Positions 23,385-30,990 of a stretch of DNA of 34,302 bases are shown here, piece after piece; the first letter of the stretch is position 1, and each line of letters opens with the position of its first letter. The notes below the pieces were generated by a model. It was not told where the DNA came from, ran no database searches, and saw only the letters and a list, made by a program, of their open reading frames with translations. This stretch comes from Polyangiaceae bacterium. GTDB lineage: Bacteria > Myxococcota_A > Polyangia > Polyangiales > Polyangiaceae. The stretch spans positions 1-34,302 of the forward strand of contig JABFXY010000202.1 of the NCBI GenBank assembly GCA_013361525.1. The letters are read 5' to 3'. The translations under genes and the position numbers were made by a program.

Positions 23385-24772
23385 GGCTCCTCCTTCGTCT
23401 CGTGCAGCGCGGCCGCAGCGCGCAGCTCGACCCACGAGCGCGCGACGGCGCCCTTCGCCATTTCGCGCTCGATTCGCGCTTCGAGCATCGCGTGCGCGGC
23501 GATGAGCCACGCCGTGAGATCGAACGCACCGCCGCCACCCAGGCCGGCGCGCTCGGCGTCGGCCGCGCGCTCCGACGCCGGCAGCTCGTACTCTTCGATC
23601 GATCGCAACACGCGGCGGGCAGCCCGAAAGCGTGCCGCTTGCGTATGGACGTCGACGGACGCAGCGCGCTCGGCTGCCGATGCTTGATAACGGGCGGCGT
23701 CGCGCTCCGCCTCGGCCGCTTCACTTGCATCCGAGAGCGCGCCGCCGATCCAGGGCATGGTCATCGACACCATCGCGCCGAGGCCGGGCCGAGCTCCCGG
23801 CATCTGCATGTAGGTCGCCGCGACCTCGAACTCCGGCACGTCGGCCATCGCGCGCGCGCTTTCTGCACGTGCGTCCGCCGAGGCTCCTCGTGCGCGCGCC
23901 GCGGCCACATCGCCCCGCCTACCAATTGCGCCTTCGAGCATGGCGTCGACGTCGGCGTCAGTCGGCGGCTCGGGTATCCCCGGAGGCAGCTCGGGCAGCG
24001 CAACGTCTTCTCCGGCGAGCGCAACGAGGGCCTCGCGGGCGATCTGCGACTGCTCGTCGAAATCGATCGCACGCCGATCCGCACGCGCAGCCTCGGCGTC
24101 GGCGCGCGCGATCGAGCCGAGCGTGAGTTGGGCTCCGCCACCGTACGCGGCGGCGGTCGCCTCCCGGACGCTCCTCAAATGCGACGCAAACTCCCTCGAG
24201 CGGTCTGCGAGGCTCCTCGATACTGCCCAGTCAACGCAGCCCGCAGCGAATTGCAAGTAGAGCGCACGGCGAGCGTCACGTCCGTCTGCCGCTTCTGCGC
24301 GTGCGAGCTCCGCTTCCGCACGTCCGTCCGCGTCGAGCGCCGCGAGAACCGGGATCTCTTGACGGACCCCGAGCATATACATGCCTTCACGGTCTGCGCG
24401 GCTCGGGTCCCCGATTGGAAAGTCCCACACCTCGAGCCAGACCGTGGGGCCTGGGGCAGATGCGGCCGCGTCGGAGCGACTTAGACTTGCACGCGCGCGC
24501 GCGATCGCAGAACGCGGTGCAGGATGTCTCGCCGCCACACGTTGCGCGAGCGCTTCGCAGGTGTCGGATCCCTGATCCCCATCAGCAGACTTGCGCGGCG
24601 GATCACGTTCGACCGCCGTCAGGTCGGCTGTCGCAGCAGCGCGCGCCTCGCGCGTATCCGCGGAGACGCAGGCCGTAGAAAGGAGCGTGAGTAATGCGAT
24701 CTCCCACGCTGGGTGGGACCTGGATATGGATGAGGCCCACCGCAGGTGGGACAGACACAATGCCCGAAACAT
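23381..24772 (-). CDS. TolC-family outer-membrane efflux lipoprotein
   Basis: A 463-residue outer-membrane factor with long alanine-rich helices in two repeated halves (AEAELARAEAADGRDARRAL and AEAERDAARYQASAAERAAS are typical helical stretches) and a lipoprotein signal LLTLLSTAC. ATG 24772 gives a signal peptide that is longer than usual, so the start could be slightly downstream. It would form the trimeric exit duct for the CusBA-like pump. Its stop overlaps the adaptor start. Confidence 0.85.
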   Translation of the reverse strand: MFRALCLSHLRWASSISRSHPAWEIALLTLLSTACVSADTREARAAATADLTAVERDPPRKSADGDQGSDTCEALAQRVAARHPAPRSAIARARASLSRSDAAASAPGPTVWLEVWDFPIGDPSRADREGMYMLGVRQEIPVLAALDADGRAEAELARAEAADGRDARRALYLQFAAGCVDWAVSRSLADRSREFASHLRSVREATAAAYGGGAQLTLGSIARADAEAARADRRAIDFDEQSQIAREALVALAGEDVALPELPPGIPEPPTDADVDAMLEGAIGRRGDVAAARARGASADARAESARAMADVPEFEVAATYMQMPGARPGLGAMVSMTMPWIGGALSDASEAAEAERDAARYQASAAERAASVDVHTQAARFRAARRVLRSIEEYELPASERAADAERAGLGGGGAFDLTAWLIAAHAMLEARIEREMAKGAVARSWVELRAAAALHETKEEP

Positions 24773-24871
24773 GATCGACCTCCGCAGCGCGCGAGGGTGC
24801 CGTCTGCGAGCGCGAAGCCAACCGCTCACGCGGTGCTCGGCCGTACGCTCACGCCCAGAGCGGGGTCGAAA

Positions 24872-25273
24872 TCAGATCAAATAGACGCAGTTGAGCGCGT
24901 GTGGCGGTCCACGCGGCGCAGCGGAAACCGTGGCGCGACGCCATGCTGGCCGCAGGATGGCCACACTTGTCGGTGGGCGGAGTAGCGCTCTCTCGAACCG
25001 AATGGGCTCGATCACCGGTAGGGCGAAGATCGTCGTCGGCTGCTCGGGGCCCGCACCTGGATCGCTCGGTGGGACGCTTCGCTCGTCGCAGCACGATACG
25101 CGTCGAATCGCGGGACCGGGCTCGTCCTGCTTGGCGAGCGGGCAGCAGCAGTGACTCCTCGCCTGGAGCGTGATGGGGCACCACAAAAACTGGCGGCCAC
25201 CGCAAACGAGCGACGCGATCACGGCGAGAGCCACGATCATCGCGAGGGTTGCTCGTGCGCTGCGCGCCACCAC
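24872..25273 (-). CDS. Cys-rich membrane or exported protein, first gene of the cus-like operon
   Basis: Starts are uncertain. GTG 25273 gives 133 residues, GTG 25270 is the next codon, and a TTG at 25339 would add 22. A hydrophobic segment (LAMIVALAVIASLVCGG) is followed by FLWCPITLQARSHCCCP, a dense Cys cluster with His, then SCCDE. The remainder is a proline-rich tail. Such small Cys-rich leaders precede metal-efflux operons in myxobacteria as I remember them, but I know no named family. Metal capture near the membrane is an inference. It lies 99 bp before the TolC-like gene. Confidence 0.6.
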   Translation of the reverse strand: MVARSARATLAMIVALAVIASLVCGGRQFLWCPITLQARSHCCCPLAKQDEPGPAIRRVSCCDERSVPPSDPGAGPEQPTTIFALPVIEPIRFERALLRPPTSVAILRPAWRRATVSAAPRGPPHALNCVYLI

Positions 25274-25345
25274 GGATCGACGGTACCCCGTTAAGGAGCG
25301 GGTGCAAGTCGTGCTCGCGTGCGGAGGTCCTTTCGTCAAGGGAAC

Positions 25346-25362
25346 GTGACTCTACGGGTCAC
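25346..25362. promoter_or_regulatory. Inverted repeat GTGAC-N7-GTCAC before the cus-like operon
   Basis: The dyad GTGAC-TCTACGG-GTCAC lies about 70 bp upstream of the preferred start of the Cys-rich gene (or 7 bp from the alternative TTG). Its arms and 7-bp spacing match the dyad at 15863-15879. The pattern TGAC-N7-GTCA recalls, but differs from, CusR/CopR boxes (TGAC-N6-GTCA). No response regulator gene is seen nearby. Confidence 0.4.
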
Positions 25363-25395
25363 AGCTGAGCTCGCGTTGCTGGTGCGCGAACCAAA

Positions 25396-25410
25396 GGTGA
25401 GGACCTCACC
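25396..25410. promoter_or_regulatory. Perfect 15-bp palindrome in the divergent promoter region
   Basis: Arms GGTGAGG and CCTCACC surround a single central A. An additional half-site CCTCACC lies at 25448-25454, 44 bp away. It sits between the cus-like operon (minus strand) and the CorC/cytochrome operon (plus strand), so it could control either or both. No matching regulator is visible. Confidence 0.4.
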
Positions 25411-25509
25411 TGGCGGAACGCGCTTCAGCGCGGATGCAGCCCTTTTGCCTCACCTCGCGGACACCGAGCAGCATTTCCCATCGCGTCGTTCGAGCTAGGG
25501 TCAAGGTCC

Positions 25510-25514
25510 GGAGG
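25510..25514 (+). promoter_or_regulatory. Strong ribosome binding site that decides an ATT start
   Basis: GGAGG, extending to GGAGGTGA, lies at 25510-25517 and is a near-perfect anti-16S match. The next codon in the frame of the following gene that matches the family N-terminus is ATT 25521, six bases after GGAGG. The first GTG in frame is 30 bp away at 25545 and has no binding site of its own. Confidence 0.55.
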
Positions 25515-25520
25515 TGACGG

Positions 25521-26813
25521 ATTCTTCTCGAGCTCGCGATCATCGTGCTGCTCGTCCTCGCGAATGGGTTCCTCGCGGGATCCGAAATCGCGATCGTCTC
25601 CATGCGCAAGTCGCGCGTGGACGAGCTGCTCACCCAGGGACGCGGCGCGGCTCGCGCGGTCGGCAAGCTGCGCGCGGATCCCGAACGGTTTCTCGCTACC
25701 GTTCAGATCGGCATCACCGTCATCGGCGCGGCGGCCGGAGCGTTCGGTGGCTCGTCGATGGCGCGCGATCTCGCGCCCGAGTTGTATCCGCTCGTCGGCG
25801 AGCATGCGTCGTCGCTCGCGTTCGCCATCGTCGTCGGGGGCATTTCCTATTTGTCCCTGGTCCTCGGCGAGCTGGTCCCCAAGTCCCTCGCGCTTCGGGT
25901 GGGGGAACGCTATGCGCTTTTGGTCGCGAGGCCGCTGCTCGTCGTCGCCCAGCTGTCGCGCCCACTCGTGTGGTTCCTGACGAAGAGCAGCAACGTCGTG
26001 CTCAAGGCCTTCGGCGACAGCACGACGTTCGTCGAAGCGCGGGTATCGCCGGGAGAAATTCGGCAGCTGGTGCACGAGGCGACCGAGACGGGCACCGTGC
26101 ACCCCAGCGTCGGAGAAATCACCTCGCGCGCCATCGACTTCGGCGACGTTCGCGCGGGGCAGATCATGATCCCGCGTCAGAAGGTCGTCGCCGTCGCAAT
26201 CGACGCGCCACGCGCGGAGCTTCGCCGCGTCATCCTCGAAGAAGGCAAATCGCGAATCATCGTCCACCGCGGTTCGCTCGACACCATCGTCGGGTACGTG
26301 ATGTTGCGCGACGCGGTCGCCGTGATGGAAGAAGGCTCGCTGCTCCTCCTCGCGGACGCGGTACGCGAGCCCGTCCTCGCGCGAACCGACATGCGATGTG
26401 TCGATCTGCTCGCCGAGATGCGCCGGCGCCGCGTGCAGCTCGCATTGGTCATCGACGACACCGACACCGTGCTCGGCATCGCCACGCTCGAGGACGTCCT
26501 CGAAGAGTTGGTCGGCGAAATCGAGGGCGAGCACGAACACCCATCCACGCCGCCCGTCTCGAAACGCGACGACGGCGCCATCGACGTCGAGGCCGACCTC
26601 TCCATTCGGGATCTCAATCGCGAGGCCGGCCTCGCCCTGCCGTCGAGCAATCGGTTCACCACCGTCGCCGGGCTCACACTCGAGGTCGCAGGGCGAATCC
26701 CGACGAAAGGGGCGGTTCTTCGCTTACGGGATGGTTCGCAGATCGAGGTCTTGGAGGCGACGGCAAGACGAGTCGTTCGCGTGCGGATTACGCGCGGACA
26801 ATCCAAGCGCTAG
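25521..26813 (+). CDS. CorC/HlyC (CNNM-type) membrane protein with CBS domains
   Basis: A 430-residue protein from ATT 25521, or 422 residues from GTG 25545. The DUF21 (CNNM) domain comes first, with family text LLELAIIVLLVLANGFLAGSEIAIVSMR at the start and LSLVLGELVPKSLALR later, and four TM segments. A CBS pair follows (QIMIPRQKVVAV, IIVHRGSLDTIVGYVMLRD, then VDLLAEMRRRRVQLALVID), and finally a CorC/HlyC C-terminal domain (GRIPTKGAVLRL). The family is linked to Mg2+/Co2+ efflux and metal homeostasis. ATT is preferred since it keeps the whole first helix and sits at the ideal distance from GGAGG; ATT starts are rare. Stop TGA at 25515 limits further extension. The TTG start of the octaheme gene follows 12 bp later. 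Confidence 0.87.
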   Translation: MLLELAIIVLLVLANGFLAGSEIAIVSMRKSRVDELLTQGRGAARAVGKLRADPERFLATVQIGITVIGAAAGAFGGSSMARDLAPELYPLVGEHASSLAFAIVVGGISYLSLVLGELVPKSLALRVGERYALLVARPLLVVAQLSRPLVWFLTKSSNVVLKAFGDSTTFVEARVSPGEIRQLVHEATETGTVHPSVGEITSRAIDFGDVRAGQIMIPRQKVVAVAIDAPRAELRRVILEEGKSRIIVHRGSLDTIVGYVMLRDAVAVMEEGSLLLLADAVREPVLARTDMRCVDLLAEMRRRRVQLALVIDDTDTVLGIATLEDVLEELVGEIEGEHEHPSTPPVSKRDDGAIDVEADLSIRDLNREAGLALPSSNRFTTVAGLTLEVAGRIPTKGAVLRLRDGSQIEVLEATARRVVRVRITRGQSKR

Positions 26814-26825
26814 GCTCTTCCGACG

Positions 26826-28682
26826 TTGAAGCTCCGACTCGCGCGTCGTTCGTGCCTCATCGGACCGCTGGCATGTGCGGCCGTCATCGCCGCTGCCGAT
26901 TGCGGCGGCGTGCAGACGCCAGCGCCTACCGAACGCCGCGAGCACGCGGTCGTTCGCAGCAACGTTCTTCGAGCAGATTATGCCGGGTCGGCTGCGTGCG
27001 CACCGTGCCACGCCGCGATTCATGACCAATGGCGTTCGTCGCCGATGCACCGAATGACGCGGAGCGCGCCGACGGAGATCCGCGCGACATTCGATGGCAG
27101 CTCGATTCGCGTCGTGGATGACGTTGCGACGATGGAGCGAAAGGGCGACGCTCGTCTCGTTCGCTTCAAACCGGGAAATGGCAAAGAGGAGCTCTACCGC
27201 GTCACGCGTGTCATCGGTGGGCGCTATCGAGAGGACTTCGTCGGTATCGACGTCACGGGGGAGGAAGACCCGGCGCGTGCGGCGGGCAAAGGTCCCGAAA
27301 TGGTGCTGCCCGCGTCTTACGTCTTTTCGAGCAAGGCTTGGCGCTACAAGGGATACTCCGTCCTCGTCCATGAACGTGACGCCGTGGCGCCGGGGCCGGT
27401 TTGGGCGGAGACCTGCATCGGCTGTCACAACACGCTGCCGTATTTCACCATGCTGCTCGACGATTTGGCGGGGCCGGACGCACCGACATTTCAGGGATCC
27501 ATCACCGACGACCTATTGCCCGCCGATCGCGCGACGAAGGTGCGGATAATCTCGGCACCGAAGGTCGCGCTCGCCCTCGACGACGAGCTTCGCCATCTCG
27601 GAACGGGCAATTCTCGGATAACGCAGTTGGAGACGCAGCGTGCGCTCCGCAGAGGGATCCACGCGATCTCTACCGGATTCGATGGGCGACACCTCGTCGA
27701 AGAGGGAATCGGTTGCGAAGCGTGTCATGGGGGATCGAAGGCGCATGTCCGCGACCCTTCGATATCGCCTTCTTATGCAGTCTCGAGCGACGCGATTTCC
27801 GTCGGCCACGAAGACGGTACCCCCTTCAGCCGCACGGAGGCGATGAACCGCGTCTGCGCGCGTTGCCATACCGTGCTCTTTTCTCGATACCCGTGGACGT
27901 GGGAAGGCGGCTCGCGCAAAGACCCGGTGCCCGGCGGAAGCTCGATCAATTCGGGCGAAGCGCGGGATTATCTCCTCGGCGGTTGCTCCGCGCAGATGAC
28001 GTGCACGACTTGCCACGATCCGCATACGGAGGATTCGAAAGCCGATCTGTCACGCTTCGACACCGTGGGCGGCAATGGAGTGTGCACGAGTTGCCACGAG
28101 AAGCTCGCGGGCGACGAGCGGCTCGGAGCGCACACGCACCACGCGCCCAACGGCGAGGGCTCGGCGTGCCTCAACTGCCATATGCCACGAAAGAACATGG
28201 GCCTCGCGTACGGGCTCACGCGGTATCACCGAATCGGCTCCCCCACGGACGAAGCACGGGTCTATCGAGACCGACCGCTCGAGTGCTCGCTATGCCACGC
28301 GGACAAGAGCGCAGACGACCTTCTTTCGACGATGTCGCAATGGTGGGGTACAGCCTTCGACCGCGAGCGCGTCACGCAGCTCTACGACGGCCGGCTGGAC
28401 GGGTCCGTGATTCGGCGCACACTGGACGTGGGGAAGCCGCACGAACAAGCCGTCGCGATCGCGGTGCTGGGTGAACGAGGCCGCGCCAGCGACGCGTGTG
28501 ACCTCGCACAACAGATTGCGCACCCTTACCCACTCATAGGCTACTTCGCGAAACACGCACTCGAGACTCTGACGAAGACGATCGTGCCCATGGACCCAGG
28601 GCGCCCGCGCGAAGAGCTCCTGCCGCTTTTGGATGAATGGTGTAGACGGCGCGCTGCGATACCCCCTAACAAGGCGCATTGA
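26826..28682 (+). CDS. Octaheme cytochrome c lipoprotein
   Basis: A 618-residue exported protein starting at TTG 26826, with signal peptide and lipobox (AVIAAADCGG). It holds eight CxxCH motifs: CAPCH (residues 58-62), CIGCH, CEACH, CARCH, CTTCH, CTSCH, CLNCH and CSLCH. The order and spacing resemble cytochrome c554/c'-type multiheme proteins, with HxxH-type extra histidines (HTHHAPNGEG). It probably accepts or donates electrons in the periplasm or at the outer membrane. It follows the CorC-like gene by 12 bp and overlaps the FG-GAP gene (TGATG), so three genes form one operon. A specific reductase activity cannot be assigned. Confidence 0.9.
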   Translation: MKLRLARRSCLIGPLACAAVIAAADCGGVQTPAPTERREHAVVRSNVLRADYAGSAACAPCHAAIHDQWRSSPMHRMTRSAPTEIRATFDGSSIRVVDDVATMERKGDARLVRFKPGNGKEELYRVTRVIGGRYREDFVGIDVTGEEDPARAAGKGPEMVLPASYVFSSKAWRYKGYSVLVHERDAVAPGPVWAETCIGCHNTLPYFTMLLDDLAGPDAPTFQGSITDDLLPADRATKVRIISAPKVALALDDELRHLGTGNSRITQLETQRALRRGIHAISTGFDGRHLVEEGIGCEACHGGSKAHVRDPSISPSYAVSSDAISVGHEDGTPFSRTEAMNRVCARCHTVLFSRYPWTWEGGSRKDPVPGGSSINSGEARDYLLGGCSAQMTCTTCHDPHTEDSKADLSRFDTVGGNGVCTSCHEKLAGDERLGAHTHHAPNGEGSACLNCHMPRKNMGLAYGLTRYHRIGSPTDEARVYRDRPLECSLCHADKSADDLLSTMSQWWGTAFDRERVTQLYDGRLDGSVIRRTLDVGKPHEQAVAIAVLGERGRASDACDLAQQIAHPYPLIGYFAKHALETLTKTIVPMDPGRPREELLPLLDEWCRRRAAIPPNKAH

Positions 28683-29890
28683 TGCGGTCGAAGACCGGAT
28701 TCGTCCTCGTTACGATTCTCTCTTGCGGTTGCGATTCAACGGCCCCGACGACCGCCGTATCAAGCAACGAAACGTCCGTTTTATTGACTGACGCCTCCTC
28801 CATCCAGAGGCACCCGCCGCCGAAATCTGCGGCGGCTGCGCTGGTGCTCGCGGGCGAACACCACGACGTTACGCAGAAGTATGGGGCGTATCGTCGTGCA
28901 GGTTTCGCCGATGTCGACGGTGATGGTCGCTCCGAGCTCGTCGTCTCCGACGACAAGACGCTCCGAGTCGTCGGCACCGACGGGCGCGAGCTCGCGCGAC
29001 GAGAGGCACCGGGTGGCATCCAGTTGTTGGGCACGGCCGACCTCGACGGCGACAAGCGGGAGGAGATCCTCGCAGGTTGGGGTGCGACACTCGACCGCCG
29101 CGACGCGAAGGCGCGCGTCGCCGCGTACAAGCTCGAGGGTGGCAATCTTGCCGAGGAGATCATCGATCAGCCGGCGACGGATCGTCAGGAGGTGGTGGCG
29201 ATTCTCCCGCGGGCCAATGATTTGTTCGTCGCAGCGTTCACGAGCAAGTTCATGGTCCGCGCGTCGTCGGCGACGCGCGGCTCGAATGGGTGGGCGCTCG
29301 AGGAAATCGCCTCGATGCGAATGGCCACGAGCTATGCCCGCGCGGACGTCGATGGAGACGGACAGCCCGACCTCGTCGTCGGGCGCGTCTATGGCGACGA
29401 TCAGGACGCGGATGGCGACGCGTTCGTCCTGCGACCCGATGGAACGCGATTGCCCATTCCAACGTCGCGCGGTTTGAAGTCCTTGGTTGCGGCGGATCTC
29501 GACGGCGACGGCGTCGCCGAGCTCCTTTATGGCGACGGATGGCACAAGAGCTACGGCAAGCTCGCGCGTGCCCTGCTCACGGTCGCTCGCTACGAAGGTG
29601 GAGCCTTTCACGCGGAGCTCATCGACGAGACCCCGGAGCAATACGCCATCGAGCAGATCGTGGTCGCCGACCTGGACGGCGACGCGCAGCCGGAGATCGT
29701 GGCGCGCGGCAATCAGCTCGTGCGCGCCTACCGAAAGCAGAAGGACCGCTGGGTCGGCGTCACCATTGCCGGCAAAAGTCACGACGTCGCCGCGGGCGAT
29801 CTCGACGGCAGGCCCGGCGCCGAGGTGCTGATTGCCGGGGCCGACGGGGTCATTCAGGTCTCGCTGCGGCCCGATGTTTGGCGAAGGTAA
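28682..29890 (+). CDS. FG-GAP/VCBS repeat lipoprotein
   Basis: A 402-residue lipoprotein starting at ATG 28682, sharing the A of the preceding TGA. Signal FVLVTILSCGC is followed by repeated calcium-type motifs: FADVDGDGRSELVVSDD, ADLDGDKREEILAGWG, ADVDGDGQPDLVVGRV, ADLDGDGVAELLYGDG, ADLDGDAQPEIVARGN and GDLDGRPGAEVLIAG. This is an integrin-alpha-like beta propeller with about six blades that binds Ca2+ and proteins. Coupling to the octaheme cytochrome suggests a surface or periplasmic partner of it. Its last 37 bp overlap the convergent thioesterase gene. Confidence 0.87.
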   Translation: MRSKTGFVLVTILSCGCDSTAPTTAVSSNETSVLLTDASSIQRHPPPKSAAAALVLAGEHHDVTQKYGAYRRAGFADVDGDGRSELVVSDDKTLRVVGTDGRELARREAPGGIQLLGTADLDGDKREEILAGWGATLDRRDAKARVAAYKLEGGNLAEEIIDQPATDRQEVVAILPRANDLFVAAFTSKFMVRASSATRGSNGWALEEIASMRMATSYARADVDGDGQPDLVVGRVYGDDQDADGDAFVLRPDGTRLPIPTSRGLKSLVAADLDGDGVAELLYGDGWHKSYGKLARALLTVARYEGGAFHAELIDETPEQYAIEQIVVADLDGDAQPEIVARGNQLVRAYRKQKDRWVGVTIAGKSHDVAAGDLDGRPGAEVLIAGADGVIQVSLRPDVWRR

Positions 29891-30354
29891 TCCAAGATCA
29901 TCAACGTCGACGTCCCGTGCGCGAGCACGTTGCCGGACGAATCCGTGAGGCACGCCTGCGCGGAGCAGATCTGGCGACCTTGCGACACCACACGTCCCTC
30001 GCAGCGGACACGCCCGGTGTTCGGCCGAATCGGGCGCGAGAAGTTCCCTTTGGTTTCGATTGTCGTGTAGCCGACGCCCGCCGGCAGGAGGGAGTGACAG
30101 GCGCAGGCCGCGGCGCTGTCGATCAGCGTCAACGCCCAGCCGCCGTGGATCGCGCCCACCGGATTGCACAGCTCGGGTCCGGGCTCACCCTCGAATACGG
30201 CCGTGCCCTCGCCGACCTCGACGATCCAAAATGAGTTTTGCTTCGAGATGAGCGCCTGCGGCAACTGGCCGGAGATGACCGCTTCCAGGACCTCTTTTCC
30301 CGTGAGCGCTTTGACTTCGTCGGGAGAAACGACGCCGTATCGATAGTCCGTCAT
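29854..30354 (-). CDS. PaaI-type hotdog thioesterase
   Basis: A 166-residue cytosolic hotdog-fold protein with ATG at 30354. The hallmark is NPVGAIHGGWALTLIDSAAACAC: the strand, HGG turn and long central helix of PaaI/YdiI thioesterases. A later strand YTTIETKGNFSRPIRPNTG and SQGRQICSAQACLTDSSGNVLAHGTST complete the fold. The enzymes hydrolyse acyl-CoA esters, often of aromatic acids. The specific substrate is unknown. It overlaps the convergent FG-GAP gene by 37 bp. Confidence 0.85.
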   Translation of the reverse strand: MTDYRYGVVSPDEVKALTGKEVLEAVISGQLPQALISKQNSFWIVEVGEGTAVFEGEPGPELCNPVGAIHGGWALTLIDSAAACACHSLLPAGVGYTTIETKGNFSRPIRPNTGRVRCEGRVVSQGRQICSAQACLTDSSGNVLAHGTSTLMILDYLRQTSGRSET

Positions 30355-30452
30355 GACGTCGTCAAGCTAACGGGTGGCGTCCGAGCGCTCCAGTATCGAC
30401 AATGACAAGTTCGGTATCGATCGCGACAAGGCCCAAGCCGAAGCCGATGGCC

Positions 30453-30842
30453 TCAACGGCAGGTCCCTTCGACACATTTCAGTTCCACGGCGGGGCAGCT
30501 GTACCCGAGCCGGGGACAGCCCTTTTCTTCGATCTCGCTCGAGATCTTCGAGAGAGCGCGCCCTGATTCCGCATCGATGGGGCCGCCGCACACATCGTCG
30601 GGATCGACGCCCCCGTGACGGCTGCACCCCGCATCGCTTGTGCATTGCAGGGTGCCTTGCGCGACCCGTGCGCGGTAACGCGCGATGATATCGCTACATA
30701 CCGAAGGGGAGGTCTTCTGCGCCGAGCCGGGCTGCGAGCTATCGCTGGAGCAGGCCGCGAGCGCGAGAAAGACGAGCGGCAGTCGGCGTGCGTGGCGAAT
30801 GGAGCCCAGCGGCCGCAGAACAAGTCTCCCGAATGGCTTCAT
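30453..30842 (-). CDS. Small Cys-rich lipoprotein
   Basis: A 129-residue exported protein: ATG 30842, basic n-region (RRLPLVFLALAAC) with lipobox, then a Ser/Gln linker and a Cys-rich module (VCSDIIARYRARV, LQCTSDAGC, DVCGG, GCPRLGYSCPAVELKC, CVEGTC). This is a common layout of myxobacterial secreted proteins of unknown role. It is divergent from the sigma-factor gene and could be its target, which is only positional inference. The overlapping reading on the same strand at 30479-30823 is a shadow. Confidence 0.7.
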   Translation of the reverse strand: MKPFGRLVLRPLGSIRHARRLPLVFLALAACSSDSSQPGSAQKTSPSVCSDIIARYRARVAQGTLQCTSDAGCSRHGGVDPDDVCGGPIDAESGRALSKISSEIEEKGCPRLGYSCPAVELKCVEGTCR

Positions 30843-30990
30843 CGGTCCTCTCCTCGCGGTTCTGTACGAGTGATCGATTCGGTTGCTTCCCTCCGGAGAT
30901 TCCGACCGCCCAGTTTCGGAACCGAGCGGTGTCTAGAACGGGATGGAGACGATCAGGTCGGCACACGTATCGTGGAACCCGCCGTGGGCC

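Noticed and set aside
22036..23730. N-terminal extension of the CusA-like gene (1730-residue frame)
   Set aside because: The extension is out of frame with, and antisense-free shadow of, the adaptor and TolC-like genes on the same strand. CusA homology starts at ATG 22035.
25514..27025. 503-residue plus-strand frame rich in Arg
   Set aside because: Out-of-frame shadow of the CorC-like gene, with Arg/Ala/Pro-dominated text typical of GC-rich wrong frames.
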